Shown here one piece after another: positions 9,124 to 18,004 of a DNA stretch of 64,000 nucleotides. The position numbers and the translations under genes are program-made. The stretch lies in the NCBI RefSeq assembly GCF_013285385.1, contig NZ_CP054212.1, positions 1,922,001-1,986,000 on the forward strand, in the 5' to 3' direction. Positions within the stretch are counted from its first letter, which is position 1. Every line of letters begins with the position of its first letter. The notes under the pieces were generated by a model. The model did no database searches, was not told the origin of the DNA, and saw only the letters and a list, made by a program, of their open reading frames with translations. The stretch comes from Paramixta manurensis (GTDB taxonomy: Bacteria > Pseudomonadota > Gammaproteobacteria > Enterobacterales > Enterobacteriaceae).

Positions 9124-10344
9124 ATGAACCAGTTACTCGATCGTTTTTTAAATTACGTTTCGTATGATACACAGTCAAAAAGTCATGTACGGCAGGTGCC
9201 CAGCACGGAAGGGCAATGGCGCCTGGCGCGTCTATTGCAAGAAGAGTTACAAACCTTAGGCTTTGTGGAGGTGACGCTGAGCGAACATGGCTGTGTGATG
9301 GGGACCTTGCCAGCCAATACCGATAAGCCTACGCCGGTCATCGGTTTTATTGCGCATATGGATACCTCTCCGGACTTTACCGCCAAACAGGTCAACCCGC
9401 AGATTGTAGAACACTATCGCGGTGGCGATATTGCCTTAGGGATGGGAGACGAAGTGCTGTCGCCAGTAATGTTCCCGGTACTGCATCAACTCTTGGGGCA
9501 TACCTTAATTACTACCGATGGCAAAACCTTGCTGGGCGCCGATGATAAGGCCGGTATTGCGGAAATCATGACCGCGATGGCGCGCCTTGCACAGAGTGCC
9601 GAGCCGCACGGAAAAATCCGCGTGGCGTTTACGCCTGATGAGGAGATTGGCAAAGGTACGGTTCATTTTGATGTTGCCGCATTCGGCGCCGATTGGGCGT
9701 ATACCATTGATGGCGGCGGCATTGGTGAATTCGAGTTTGAGAACTTTAATGCCGCCTCGGCGACAGTAAAAATAACCGGTAATAATGTACATCCCGGCAC
9801 GGCAAAAGGGGTGATGGTGAACGCGTTGGAGTTGGCGATGCGTTTTCATGCCGAGGTCCCCGAACAGGAAACGCCGCAACGTACTGCCGGATATGAAGGT
9901 TTTTACCATCTTCATGGCATGAAAGGCAGCGTCGATCGCGCTGAATTATCGTATATCGTGCGTGATTTTGAGCGTGATAATTTTGCCCGGCGTAAACAGA
10001 CATTGCAGGAGATCGCTAAACGCGTTGGAAAAGGGCTACCGGCGGATTGTCATCTCGATGTCACGATTGAGGACACCTATTATAATATGCGCGAGAAAGT
10101 GGAAGCCCATCCGCATGTGATTGAGCTGGCGCTACAGGCGATGCGGGATTGCAATATTGAACCCGATGTGAAGCCGATTCGCGGCGGTACCGATGGCGCG
10201 TCGCTCTCTTTTATGGGTTTACCCTGTCCGAACCTGTTTACCGGCGGCTATAACTATCACGGTAAGCATGAGTTTGCTTCGCTGAATAATATGGAAAAAG
10301 CGGTCGAGGTGATTGTGCGCATTGCACAACGCGCGGCGGAGTAG
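9124..10344 (+). CDS. pepT: PepT, peptidase T (tripeptide aminopeptidase)
   Basis: Cytoplasmic M20-family zinc aminopeptidase that removes the N-terminal residue from tripeptides. It is 406 aa. Zinc-site motifs are present: AHMDTSPDF (H78, D80), LLGADDKAG, TPDEEIGKGT and the C-terminal GGYNYHGKHEFAS. PIRGGTDGASLSFMG is also typical. In enteric bacteria pepT is induced anaerobically by FNR; I looked for a clean FNR palindrome upstream (9000-9120) and did not find a convincing one. Confidence 0.97.
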   Translation: MNQLLDRFLNYVSYDTQSKSHVRQVPSTEGQWRLARLLQEELQTLGFVEVTLSEHGCVMGTLPANTDKPTPVIGFIAHMDTSPDFTAKQVNPQIVEHYRGGDIALGMGDEVLSPVMFPVLHQLLGHTLITTDGKTLLGADDKAGIAEIMTAMARLAQSAEPHGKIRVAFTPDEEIGKGTVHFDVAAFGADWAYTIDGGGIGEFEFENFNAASATVKITGNNVHPGTAKGVMVNALELAMRFHAEVPEQETPQRTAGYEGFYHLHGMKGSVDRAELSYIVRDFERDNFARRKQTLQEIAKRVGKGLPADCHLDVTIEDTYYNMREKVEAHPHVIELALQAMRDCNIEPDVKPIRGGTDGASLSFMGLPCPNLFTGGYNYHGKHEFASLNNMEKAVEVIVRIAQRAAE

Positions 10345-10385
10345 TGGCGAGGGATGGCGGCGTGTTTCACCGCGACGAGGACGAC

Positions 10386-10410
10386 AATGGCCGGGTTTCC
10401 CCGGCCATTT
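10386..10410. terminator. Bidirectional terminator between pepT and roxA
   Basis: Perfect inverted repeat AATGGCCGGG / CCCGGCCATT with a short loop, followed by a short T-run on the plus side, between convergent pepT and roxA. Confidence 0.75.
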
Positions 10411-10422
10411 AATCCCTAAAAG

Positions 10423-11547
10423 CTACTCGTCGCCGAAGAACCAATATCCGCTATTCACCAGGGCGGCAAGCTGGGCGAGAAATGAGGGGTCGTCCAACGC
10501 ATCGGCGAAATCTTCTTGCCTCACTACGCTATGGTGCGCCAGGCTGTTAAGCGCCTGCTGATGTACACTCTCAATTTGCTCGCCGTTAACAAACACTGTA
10601 TCGCCAATACGCAATACCCGTAGCCCGCCAAGACGCGTTAGCGTATCGCCCTGCTGCAACGCATCATAGATTTCATCCGGCTGATAGGGCGGCTCCGGCG
10701 GCGCAATATCCAACTCATGGCGTGACTGGGAGATAAATTCGCCAAACCACTGTTCAAAATGGTCGGGTTGATTGATGACATCCAGCATCATTTGCCGAAT
10801 CCCGGCGATTTCCTGCGGCAAAATAGTGGCGGGACAATCGCGACCTTGAACTGCCGGATCGCTAAACCGGTGGCTACCCAGTTCATGCGCCAAAACATAA
10901 TCGGCAAATCCGCTGATCAGTTCACGGCCGCTTGGCGCCCGGAAACCGACCGAGTAATTGACGGCATTTTCCAGCGAGTAGCCTTCATGAGGGAAGCCTG
11001 GCGGAATATAGAGAATGTCGCCTGGTTCCATCTCTTCATCAATAATCGCATCAAACGGCTCAACCTGTAACAGGTCGGGATGCGGGCAGTGTTGCTTCAT
11101 TGGCACTTTGTCGCCCACGCGCCAGCGACGGCGGCCCGTACCCTGAATGATAAACACATCGTACTGGTCGAAATGTGGGCCAACGCCGCCGCCCGGCACC
11201 GAAAAGGAGATCATTAGATCGTCAATACGCCAGTCGGGTAAAAAACGAAAAGGGCGCATTAACGCGGCAGAGGCTTCATGCCAATGATCGACCGCTTGTA
11301 CCAGCAGCGACCAGTTACTTTCACCGAGGTGATCGTAACTTTCGAACGGCCCGTGGCTCACTTGCCATTTACCGTTTTGATGGCTGACCAGACGACTGTC
11401 GACTTCCGGCTCCATCGCCAGGCCAGCGAGCTCATCCGGTGAGATAGGGTCGACAAAGTGTTTAAAGCCGCGTTTTAACACCACCGGTCGTTTCTGCCAG
11501 TAGCGCTGTAAAAAGTCGGGCCAGTCGAGGTCAAGCTGATAGTCCAT
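10423..11547 (-). CDS. roxA: RoxA (YcfD), ribosomal protein uL16 arginine hydroxylase
   Basis: A JmjC-type 2-oxoglutarate/Fe(II) oxygenase that hydroxylates an arginine of ribosomal protein uL16. It is 374 aa, the full family length. The JmjC core shows GGGVGPHFDQYDVF (iron ligands His and Asp), GDILYIPPGFPHEG (distal His) and a substrate-binding GRRRWRVG segment. An N-terminal WPDFLQRYWQKRPVVLKRGF is typical. The C-terminal winged-helix half (LGGLRVLRIGDTVFVNGEQ) is present. It is convergent with pepT and lies upstream of phoQ on the same strand, but a palindromic intergenic repeat separates them. Confidence 0.95.
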   Translation of the reverse strand: MDYQLDLDWPDFLQRYWQKRPVVLKRGFKHFVDPISPDELAGLAMEPEVDSRLVSHQNGKWQVSHGPFESYDHLGESNWSLLVQAVDHWHEASAALMRPFRFLPDWRIDDLMISFSVPGGGVGPHFDQYDVFIIQGTGRRRWRVGDKVPMKQHCPHPDLLQVEPFDAIIDEEMEPGDILYIPPGFPHEGYSLENAVNYSVGFRAPSGRELISGFADYVLAHELGSHRFSDPAVQGRDCPATILPQEIAGIRQMMLDVINQPDHFEQWFGEFISQSRHELDIAPPEPPYQPDEIYDALQQGDTLTRLGGLRVLRIGDTVFVNGEQIESVHQQALNSLAHHSVVRQEDFADALDDPSFLAQLAALVNSGYWFFGDE

Positions 11548-11584
11548 ACAATATTTCCGTAAAGGCGGTAAGTTACCGTAAGTA

Positions 11585-11644
11585 TATACCCGTCATACTT
11601 CAGTTAGCGACGCGCGCTTATCTATGCGAATGATTCAGGGTATA
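11585..11644. repeat. Intergenic palindrome bounded by TATACCC / GGGTATA
   Basis: A 60-base segment between roxA and phoQ whose ends are perfect 7-base inverted repeats (TATACCC ... GGGTATA), with partly complementary inner arms (GTCAT ... ATGAT). Such ends resemble dispersed intergenic palindromes of enterobacterial genomes. No second copy was recognised in this window. Confidence 0.5.
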
Positions 11645-11650
11645 CGCTCT

Positions 11651-13111
11651 CTATTCGTGGGTGTGCTCAATTTCCTGTCGCCGGAAAATGACTTCCATCC
11701 TGGCGCCGCCTAACGGGCTGGTTCCGGCGAGAATATCGCCTGCATATTGTTCGAGAATATCGCGCGCGACCGCCAGCCCAAGCCCCTGGCCCGGACGTAA
11801 AGTATCGGCCCGCTGGCCGCGCAGGAAAATGACATCGCGCTTACTTTCCGGGATCCCTGGGCCGTCATCCTCAACGATCAAATGTAAGGTATCGTCGGTT
11901 TGTCGGGCGCTAATTTCGACAAACTCCAGGCAATACTTGCAGGCGTTATCCAGCACGTTACCCATCACTTCCATAAAATCATTCTGGTCGCCGGTAAAGG
12001 TGAGTTCTGGCGAAATATCCAGCGACAGAGAGACGCCTTTACGCTGATAAACTTTATTTAGCGCCGAACAAAGGCTGTCTAGCGAGGCAGATACTGAGTG
12101 CAGTTCGCGTTTCAAGGGGTTGTGATCGGCCTGCATGCTGGCGCGGTGCAAATAGTAGCCAATTTGCTGGGAGATGCGGCTAATTTGCTCCAACATAATC
12201 GGTTCGGCTTGTTCAACCGACAGCGTTTTCCCGCCGCGTAATGAGCGTAGCGTACTCTGTAGCACCGCCAATGGCGTTTTAAGGCTGTGGGTTAAATCTG
12301 AAAGCGTAGTGCGATAGCGCGTATAACGCTGACGCTCATTATCCAGTAGCAGGTTGAGATTGCGCACCAGGCTGCGTAATTCCAGCGGCGGATTGGGTTC
12401 CAGCGTTTCACGTTGGCTGCTCTCCAGTTCGCGGATTTGCGTTGCCAACACGCCAATAGGGCGCAGGCTCCAGTGCGCCGCCAGCCACAATAGCGGGATC
12501 ACCAAAATCAAGTTGACCAACAAGACATAGCTGAACCACGACCAAACCACATCTGAATGCTGTAACTCCTGCGGAATCGAATCCACCACCACAATTGTCA
12601 GGGCGGGCAGATTGGTGGTGGCATCATAACGGTTCACCGCCACCGAGTGGGTAAAGGTGTCATCGCCATCATCATCATAGTCATGCAGCTTGTTTTGCGC
12701 GTCGAGGTTGTTACCCAACGCTTCGCGGCTGGTGCGATTGTTGGTATCAATTTCGTAGAAGTCGGATTTTTTTAACCATTCAGGGCGGATTTTTTTGCGG
12801 ATTTCCGGCACATCGCGCTGTTGCCACAGCAGTTTTCCGCGTTCGTCATAAATGTAAACCAGCGTCGGGAAGTTAAGTGTGACGCGCTCCGGCTGAATAA
12901 TGGTCAACTTATTGTTTTGCCACTGGGCCAGGGTAAAAAACAAATTACTCTCGCCGCGCATCACGCGGTAAGTGTTTTTATCAAAACTAACCACGTAACC
13001 GACTACCGCCACCATGCCGTAGGAGAGTGACAAGATCAGGACGACGGCAGCCGTCGCCAGTAAAAAGCGGGCGCGCAGTGAAAAGGGGGCTTTACGCTTA
13101 GGAATACGCAT
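11651..13111 (-). CDS. phoQ: PhoQ, sensor histidine kinase
   Basis: Inner-membrane sensor that responds to low divalent cations, acid and cationic peptides and phosphorylates PhoP. It is 486 aa, identical in length to E. coli PhoQ. Two membrane helices (about 17-40 and 195-215) flank a periplasmic PAS-like sensor with the acidic patch YDDDGDD that binds cations at the membrane face. A HAMP segment, the H-box LTHSLKTPLAVL, N-box (LDNACKYC) and G-boxes (VEDDGPGIP, GQGLGLAVA) follow. It starts three bases after the phoP stop codon. Confidence 0.96.
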   Translation of the reverse strand: MRIPKRKAPFSLRARFLLATAAVVLILSLSYGMVAVVGYVVSFDKNTYRVMRGESNLFFTLAQWQNNKLTIIQPERVTLNFPTLVYIYDERGKLLWQQRDVPEIRKKIRPEWLKKSDFYEIDTNNRTSREALGNNLDAQNKLHDYDDDGDDTFTHSVAVNRYDATTNLPALTIVVVDSIPQELQHSDVVWSWFSYVLLVNLILVIPLLWLAAHWSLRPIGVLATQIRELESSQRETLEPNPPLELRSLVRNLNLLLDNERQRYTRYRTTLSDLTHSLKTPLAVLQSTLRSLRGGKTLSVEQAEPIMLEQISRISQQIGYYLHRASMQADHNPLKRELHSVSASLDSLCSALNKVYQRKGVSLSLDISPELTFTGDQNDFMEVMGNVLDNACKYCLEFVEISARQTDDTLHLIVEDDGPGIPESKRDVIFLRGQRADTLRPGQGLGLAVARDILEQYAGDILAGTSPLGGARMEVIFRRQEIEHTHE

Positions 13112-13114
13112 GCG

Positions 13115-13783
13115 TTACAAATCGAAACGGTAACCCTGGCCGCGCACTGTGGTGATCACTTCGGTGGCGTGTTCGGCGAGGATTTTCTTGCGCAGACGCC
13201 CCATCAATACATCAATGGTATGACTTTCGCGCAGCTCCGCATCGGGGTACAACTGCAGCATTAACGAGTCTTTACTGACCACTTTACCGGCGTTGCGGAT
13301 CAGGGTTTCCATAATCGTGTACTCAAAGGCAGTCAGCTTAATTTGCTTATCGTTCACCGTTAGTTCACGACGCGAGAGATCGACCTGAAACGGCGCCAGG
13401 CTGATAATTTGCGAAGCAAGGCCACTGTTGCGGCGCATCAACGCCTGCATACGCGCCACCACTTCCTCAATATGGAAAGGTTTGGTGACATAATCATCGG
13501 CGCCGGCTTCCAGCGCGGCCACTTTCGCCTGCCAACCTTCACGGGCGGTAAGCACCAGAATAGGTTGTTTGACCTCAAGGGCGCGCCAGCGGCGAATCAA
13601 CGACATACCGTCTTCATCAGGCAGACCGAGGTCTACCAGCGTAATATCGGGCGCATGTTCGTTTAGGAAATAATCCGCCTCTTTGGCGCCTTCCGCCGCA
13701 TCAACCTGATGGCCCATTTCGCGTAGCTGCACCGAGAGGTGATGACGCAAGAGAGCATTATCTTCCACAACTAAAACGCGCAT
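13115..13783 (-). CDS. phoP: PhoP, response regulator
   Basis: OmpR-family regulator activated by PhoQ. It controls magnesium transport, LPS modification and peptide resistance. It is 222 aa with a receiver domain (phospho-acceptor D51 in LVDLGLPDEDG, switch Lys in DDYVTKPF) and a winged-helix DNA-binding domain (YTIMETLIRNAGKVVSKDSL, SHTIDVLMGRLRKKI). I chose the ATG at 13783 (MRVLVVEDN), preceded by AAGGAAAG; an in-frame ATG five codons upstream lacks a good ribosome site. It is first gene of phoPQ, downstream of purB on the same strand. Confidence 0.97.
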   Translation of the reverse strand: MRVLVVEDNALLRHHLSVQLREMGHQVDAAEGAKEADYFLNEHAPDITLVDLGLPDEDGMSLIRRWRALEVKQPILVLTAREGWQAKVAALEAGADDYVTKPFHIEEVVARMQALMRRNSGLASQIISLAPFQVDLSRRELTVNDKQIKLTAFEYTIMETLIRNAGKVVSKDSLMLQLYPDAELRESHTIDVLMGRLRKKILAEHATEVITTVRGQGYRFDL

Positions 13784-13869
13784 AAGTCTTTCCTTCATAA
13801 CAAGCCGAAACCAGATGAAACCTGTGCCGAGTATAGTTGAGAGCGAATAAACCGGAGGTTAACGTGGGC

Positions 13870-13894
13870 CCCGCTATCGAGGCCCGACAGCGGG
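13870..13894 (-). terminator. Hairpin after purB
   Basis: Stem CCCGCT(g)TCG / CGA(t)AGCGGG just downstream of the purB stop on the minus strand. It lacks a T-run, so it may be a weak terminator allowing readthrough toward phoP. Confidence 0.45.
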
Positions 13895-13895
13895 A

Positions 13896-15266
13896 TTATT
13901 TCAGGTCATCAACCATCTGAATAGCCCGGCCAAGATAATTGGCGGGCGTCATCTGCTTCAGACGGGTTTTGACCTCTTCCGGCAGGGCCAGGCTGTCAAT
14001 AAACGCCTGCATACCGGCAGCATCCACGCGCTTACCGCGCGTCAACTCCTTCAACTTCTCATACGGCTTTTCAATTCCGTAGCGGCGCATAACCGTTTGG
14101 ATTGGCTCGGCCAACACTTCCCAGTTGTTATTTAACTCCTCTAGCAGGCGCTCGCGGTTCACTTCCAGTTTGGATACGCCTTTTAGCGTTGACTGATAAG
14201 CGATCAGTGCATAACCAACGCCAACGCCGAGGTTACGCAACACGGTCGAATCGGTTAGATCGCGTTGCCAGCGTGAAACCGGTAACTTGCTGGCAAGGTG
14301 CTGTAACACCGCGTTTGATAAACCAAGATTCCCCTCGGAGTTTTCGAAATCGATAGGGTTAACCTTATGCGGCATGGTGGAGGAGCCAATTTCACCGGCG
14401 ATGGTTTTTTGTTTGAAATGGTTCAACGCAATGTAGCCCCACACGTCACGATCAAAATCGATCAGGATGGTGTTAAAGCGTGCGATGCAATCAAACAATT
14501 CGGCAATGTAATCGTGCGGTTCAATTTGCGTGGTATACGGGTTCCAGTTAATGCCAAGCGAGGTAACAAAGGCTTCGCTTAGCTGATGCCAGTCCACCTC
14601 CGGATAGGCGGCAATGTGCGCGTTGTAGTTACCCACCGCGCCATTAATTTTGCCCAATATTTCGACGTGCTCCAGTTGGCGTAGCTGGCGCTCCATACGC
14701 CAGGCGACGTTGGCCATCTCTTTACCCATGGTAGATGGCGTCGCAGGCTGACCGTGTGTGCGTGAGAGCAGGGGAATATCGCGGTATTGCACCGCCAGGT
14801 TTTTTACTGCAGCAATGATTTTTTGCCACTCTGGTAAGATAACCTCGCGCCGCGCCGTGTTGAGCATCAGGGCATGTGACAGGTTGTTAATATCTTCAGA
14901 AGTACAGGCGAAATGGATAAATTCCGAGACGGCATGCAGCGCAGGAAACCCGGCCACTTTCTCTTTCAGGAAATACTCGACCGCTTTCACATCGTGGTTG
15001 GTGGTGCGCTCAATGGTTTTGATGCGTGCCGCGTCATTTTGATTAAAATTGGCGACAATTGCGTCAAGGAAAGCGTTTGCGTCGGCGTCAAAAGCAGGAA
15101 CTTCCTTGATCTCTGCGGTCGCGGCCAGTTTCTGTAACCAGCGAACTTCAACCTCAACGCGAAATTTCAGCAAACCGTATTCGCTGAAAATGGCGCGTAG
15201 CGGGCTGACTTTGTCGCCGTAACGACCATCGACAGGTGAGACGGCGGTCAGAGAGGATAATTCCAT
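13896..15266 (-). CDS. purB: PurB, adenylosuccinate lyase
   Basis: Catalyses two fumarate-releasing steps of purine synthesis: SAICAR to AICAR, and adenylosuccinate to AMP. It is 456 aa from the ATG at 15266 (MELSSLTAVSPVDGRY), preceded by CAGGAG. An upstream in-frame ATG at 15317 would add 17 residues not found in the family. The fumarase-superfamily signature GSSTMPHKVNPIDFEN is present, plus the THGQPATPSTMGKE and CTSEDINNLSHAL segments. It is downstream of hflD and mnmA on the same strand, as in E. coli. Confidence 0.97.
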   Translation of the reverse strand: MELSSLTAVSPVDGRYGDKVSPLRAIFSEYGLLKFRVEVEVRWLQKLAATAEIKEVPAFDADANAFLDAIVANFNQNDAARIKTIERTTNHDVKAVEYFLKEKVAGFPALHAVSEFIHFACTSEDINNLSHALMLNTARREVILPEWQKIIAAVKNLAVQYRDIPLLSRTHGQPATPSTMGKEMANVAWRMERQLRQLEHVEILGKINGAVGNYNAHIAAYPEVDWHQLSEAFVTSLGINWNPYTTQIEPHDYIAELFDCIARFNTILIDFDRDVWGYIALNHFKQKTIAGEIGSSTMPHKVNPIDFENSEGNLGLSNAVLQHLASKLPVSRWQRDLTDSTVLRNLGVGVGYALIAYQSTLKGVSKLEVNRERLLEELNNNWEVLAEPIQTVMRRYGIEKPYEKLKELTRGKRVDAAGMQAFIDSLALPEEVKTRLKQMTPANYLGRAIQMVDDLK

Positions 15267-15316
15267 CAGTGCAACTCCTGAATCATTTAACAAAGGGTTG
15301 GACGGCATGTTCGGCA

Positions 15317-15958
15317 TCAGTATGCCGAATTCATGCTGGCTAAAATACGTTTCGCCTCACTGGCCAGGCGATTACGGGAAAACATTAATTGCAGGCGTCC
15401 ACCGCCCACCTGGCGCCATAGTACCGCCGAGCGAATGCCTGCCAGCAGCGCCGCGCGCACCCGGCTTTGAATTTGCGAGTTTTGTAAGATTGCCGGCGAG
15501 CCGGTGACCTGAATACGTGGGCCGAGAGGGCTTATCACATCGACATAGATACCGGCCATCGCGCCGGTAATGGTTTCAGATTCCAGTTCGTAATGAGCCA
15601 GTTGGCGATCAAGCTGCGCGATACGTTGTGCCAGCGTATTCAGCGCGCCTTTACTGGCGCTCAGTTTGCGCTCCAGCACCATCAGACTGAGGGTATAACG
15701 GGTAAGCTCAGCGCCTGCGCCCTGGCGACTGGTGCTATTTAATACCGCTAATAGCGTTTCTAACCCAAAACGCAGCCCGTTAGGATCATTGCCGTAAACC
15801 GCGAGCGTAGAAGGCGGATTCAGATCCAATACGCTGCGCAGCGAGGTTTTCAACGCCTCATCATCGCAATGCCCCTGATGCGCCAATTGCTGAACCAAAT
15901 GTGCGGATTGGCAAATACCCGCCAGCGCCAGCGTAATATCATAGTAATTCTTAGCCAC
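15317..15958 (-). CDS. hflD: HflD, high-frequency lysogenization protein
   Basis: A 213-aa helical, membrane-peripheral protein that in E. coli binds the phage lambda CII activator and lowers its stability. Its normal cellular role is unclear. Length equals the E. coli protein, and it keeps the start MAKNYYDITLALAGICQ and the end NRLASEAKRILASMN. It lies between mnmA (27 bases upstream) and purB (50 bases downstream), the conserved neighbourhood. No catalytic motif is known or seen. Confidence 0.95.
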   Translation of the reverse strand: MAKNYYDITLALAGICQSAHLVQQLAHQGHCDDEALKTSLRSVLDLNPPSTLAVYGNDPNGLRFGLETLLAVLNSTSRQGAGAELTRYTLSLMVLERKLSASKGALNTLAQRIAQLDRQLAHYELESETITGAMAGIYVDVISPLGPRIQVTGSPAILQNSQIQSRVRAALLAGIRSAVLWRQVGGGRLQLMFSRNRLASEAKRILASMNSAY

Positions 15959-15985
15959 GGTTCCTCCCGTGCTGCGCCGGGCGCA

Positions 15986-17098
15986 TTAGGCTTGCACCAG
16001 CGGCAGGCGCTCTTCAATGATTCCGCCGCCCAAACAAACCTCATCAAGGTAAAAGACCGCCGATTGACCAGGCGTCACCGCCGCCACTGGCTGATCAAAA
16101 CGAACCTCAATATGGTCATCGCCCAGCGGCGTAATCAGGCAGGGAATATCGGTTTGACGGTAACGTGTTTTCACCGTGCAACGCAGCGGCTCACGCAGCG
16201 TTTCCCGGCTAACCCAGTGTAATTGACGCGCCACCAGGCCGACAGACATCAGACGCGGATGGTCACCGCCTTGCGCGACGACCAGGCGATTACTGGCAAC
16301 ATCTTTATCTACCACATACCACGGATTATCGTTGCTCTCTTTCAGCCCGCCGATGCCCAGCCCTTTGCGTTGACCTAAGGTGTGATACATCAACCCCTGG
16401 TGCTCGCCAACCACTTGGCCATCAACGGTAACGATCACGCCGGGTTGCGCAGGTAGATAGCGACCAAGGAAATCGCGGAATTTACGTTCGCCGATGAAAC
16501 AGATGCCGGTGGAATCTTTTTTCTTCGCGGTCACGAGATCTAACTGTTCGGCAAGGCGGCGAACTTCCGGTTTTTCCAGTTCGCCAACCGGGAACAGGCT
16601 CTGCGCAATTTGCTGGTGGCTGAGCGTGTAGAGGAAATAACTTTGGTCTTTGTTATCATCCAGCCCACGCAGCAGGCGGCTTGTGCCGTCAATATCCTGG
16701 CGGCGCACATAGTGACCGGTCGCAATATAGTCGGCGCCAAGATCTTCGGCAGCGAACTCAAGGAAGGCTTTAAACTTGATCTCTTTGTTACAGAGAATAT
16801 CCGGATTCGGTGTGCGGCCCGCTTTGTACTCTTCGAGAAAGTGTTCAAACACATTGTCCCAGTACTCGGCGGCAAAGTTGACTTTATGCAACTTGATGCC
16901 CAGTTTGTCGCACACCGCTTGCGCGTCAGCCAGATCGTCCGCCGCGGTGCAATACTCCTCACCGTCATCCTCCTCCCAGTTCTTCATGAACAGGCCTTCG
17001 ACCTGGTATCCCTGCTGTTGCAGTAACCAGGCGGAAACGGAAGAATCAACGCCGCCGGACATCCCGACGATCACTTTTTTCTGGCTGTTGTCAGACAT
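15986..17098 (-). CDS. mnmA: MnmA, tRNA 2-thiouridylase
   Basis: Transfers sulfur from the Tus relay to U34 of Lys, Glu and Gln tRNAs. It is 370 aa. There is a PP-loop ATP site (GMSGGVDSSVSAWLL), two catalytic cysteines (ILCNKEIKF near residue 102 and STGICFIGERKF near 199), and tRNA-binding loops (TGHYVRR, LSHQQIAQSLFPVGEL). The C-terminal beta-barrel ends AVFYLDEVCLGGGII. nudJ lies upstream and hflD downstream, as in E. coli. Confidence 0.97.
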   Translation of the reverse strand: MSDNSQKKVIVGMSGGVDSSVSAWLLQQQGYQVEGLFMKNWEEDDGEEYCTAADDLADAQAVCDKLGIKLHKVNFAAEYWDNVFEHFLEEYKAGRTPNPDILCNKEIKFKAFLEFAAEDLGADYIATGHYVRRQDIDGTSRLLRGLDDNKDQSYFLYTLSHQQIAQSLFPVGELEKPEVRRLAEQLDLVTAKKKDSTGICFIGERKFRDFLGRYLPAQPGVIVTVDGQVVGEHQGLMYHTLGQRKGLGIGGLKESNDNPWYVVDKDVASNRLVVAQGGDHPRLMSVGLVARQLHWVSRETLREPLRCTVKTRYRQTDIPCLITPLGDDHIEVRFDQPVAAVTPGQSAVFYLDEVCLGGGIIEERLPLVQA

Positions 17099-17216
17099 GA
17101 CGCACTCACGATAAGGAATAAAAACAGGCGGCGTATTCTAGCATGCGACACCGCGCCGCGCACTCTTACAAAATGCCCACTCAACCGGGGCTTCAGCCGG
17201 TGGCGACCTCTCGCCG

Positions 17217-17651
17217 CTAAAATGCCTGCAAAAGAGAGAGCGGGTAGCGTACGCCGCTTTGCCAGATACGCACACTCTCGGCAACCAACGGCGAGCGCAG
17301 ATTATCGGCGTTAATAATCTGCTCCGGCGGTAGCCACCAGCAGCGATCAATATCATCGTCCTGTGGTATAGCGGGCTGGCGCTCAGGCAGATCGAGCGCA
17401 AATAAAAAACGCAGAAAAGGGGTGGCGTCCGGCGCTGTCCACTGTTGTACACCAAGAAAAGAGTGCGGCTGCGCCTGAATACCTGTTTCCTCCTGCAGTT
17501 CGCGACTGGCGGCCTGTAGCAGTGTTTCATTGGCTTCCAGATGCCCTGCCGGTTGGTTCCAGGTCGCAACGCCACGGATAGTTTCTTCCACAATGAGCAG
17601 GTGGCCTTCCGCCTGTACCACACAGGCAACGGTGGCGTGAGGTTTAAACAT
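17217..17651 (-). CDS. nudJ: NudJ, Nudix phosphatase
   Basis: Nudix hydrolase; the E. coli enzyme dephosphorylates the thiamin intermediate HMP-pyrophosphate and nucleoside di- and triphosphates. It is 144 aa. The Nudix box spans about residues 38-60: GHLEANETLLQAASREL followed by QEETGI. The N-terminal MFKPHATVACVVQAEG and the WWLPPEQI segment fit NudJ. It is slightly shorter at the C-terminus than the 153-aa E. coli protein. Confidence 0.93.
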   Translation of the reverse strand: MFKPHATVACVVQAEGHLLIVEETIRGVATWNQPAGHLEANETLLQAASRELQEETGIQAQPHSFLGVQQWTAPDATPFLRFLFALDLPERQPAIPQDDDIDRCWWLPPEQIINADNLRSPLVAESVRIWQSGVRYPLSLLQAF

Positions 17652-17671
17652 AAAACATCCTCCGTAGGGGC

Positions 17672-18004
17672 TTAAAGGGGGCGATCAATGGCGTTATAAA
17701 CCTTATCCAGTTCTGCGATACGGCGATCGTAGCTGGCTTTCAGGCAACTGACATCGCTACCGCAGCGTTGGCGATTGGCAAGCCATTGCCGTTGTTGGTC
17801 CTGCATATTGCCGCGTGTACCCATTGCGAACAGGCCGGTAAGAAAACGAAACTTGGTGGTCATTTCCACATCTTTATCATTCAGTACGCGATTGGCGCAG
17901 ATGGCTTTTTCATCTGGGGCGGTGGCTTGTTTGCAGCTAAAGCTGGCGGCAAACAGCGGAAGCGGGAGCAGGGCGGTAATAAGTACCAGGGCGGCAGCTT
18001 TCAT
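17672..18004 (-). CDS. LprI/DUF1311-type periplasmic protein
   Basis: A 110-aa secreted protein with an N-terminal signal peptide (MKAAALVLITALLPLPLFAA) and the DUF1311/LprI pattern: early Cys (SFSCKQ), APDEKAICAN, a long helix, RQRCG, CLKASYDRRIAELD. Proteins of this family include a mycobacterial lysozyme inhibitor; function here is not established. I start at 18004 because rluE ends in the overlapping ATGA, which implies coupling. A longer in-frame reading from 18034 would add residues before the signal peptide. Confidence 0.75.
   Translation of the reverse strand: MKAAALVLITALLPLPLFAASFSCKQATAPDEKAICANRVLNDKDVEMTTKFRFLTGLFAMGTRGNMQDQQRQWLANRQRCGSDVSCLKASYDRRIAELDKVYNAIDRPL

Noticed and set aside
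15267..15317. Longer purB from 15317
   Set aside because: Extra N-terminal residues have no family support and the ATG at 15266 has a good ribosome site and the standard sequence.
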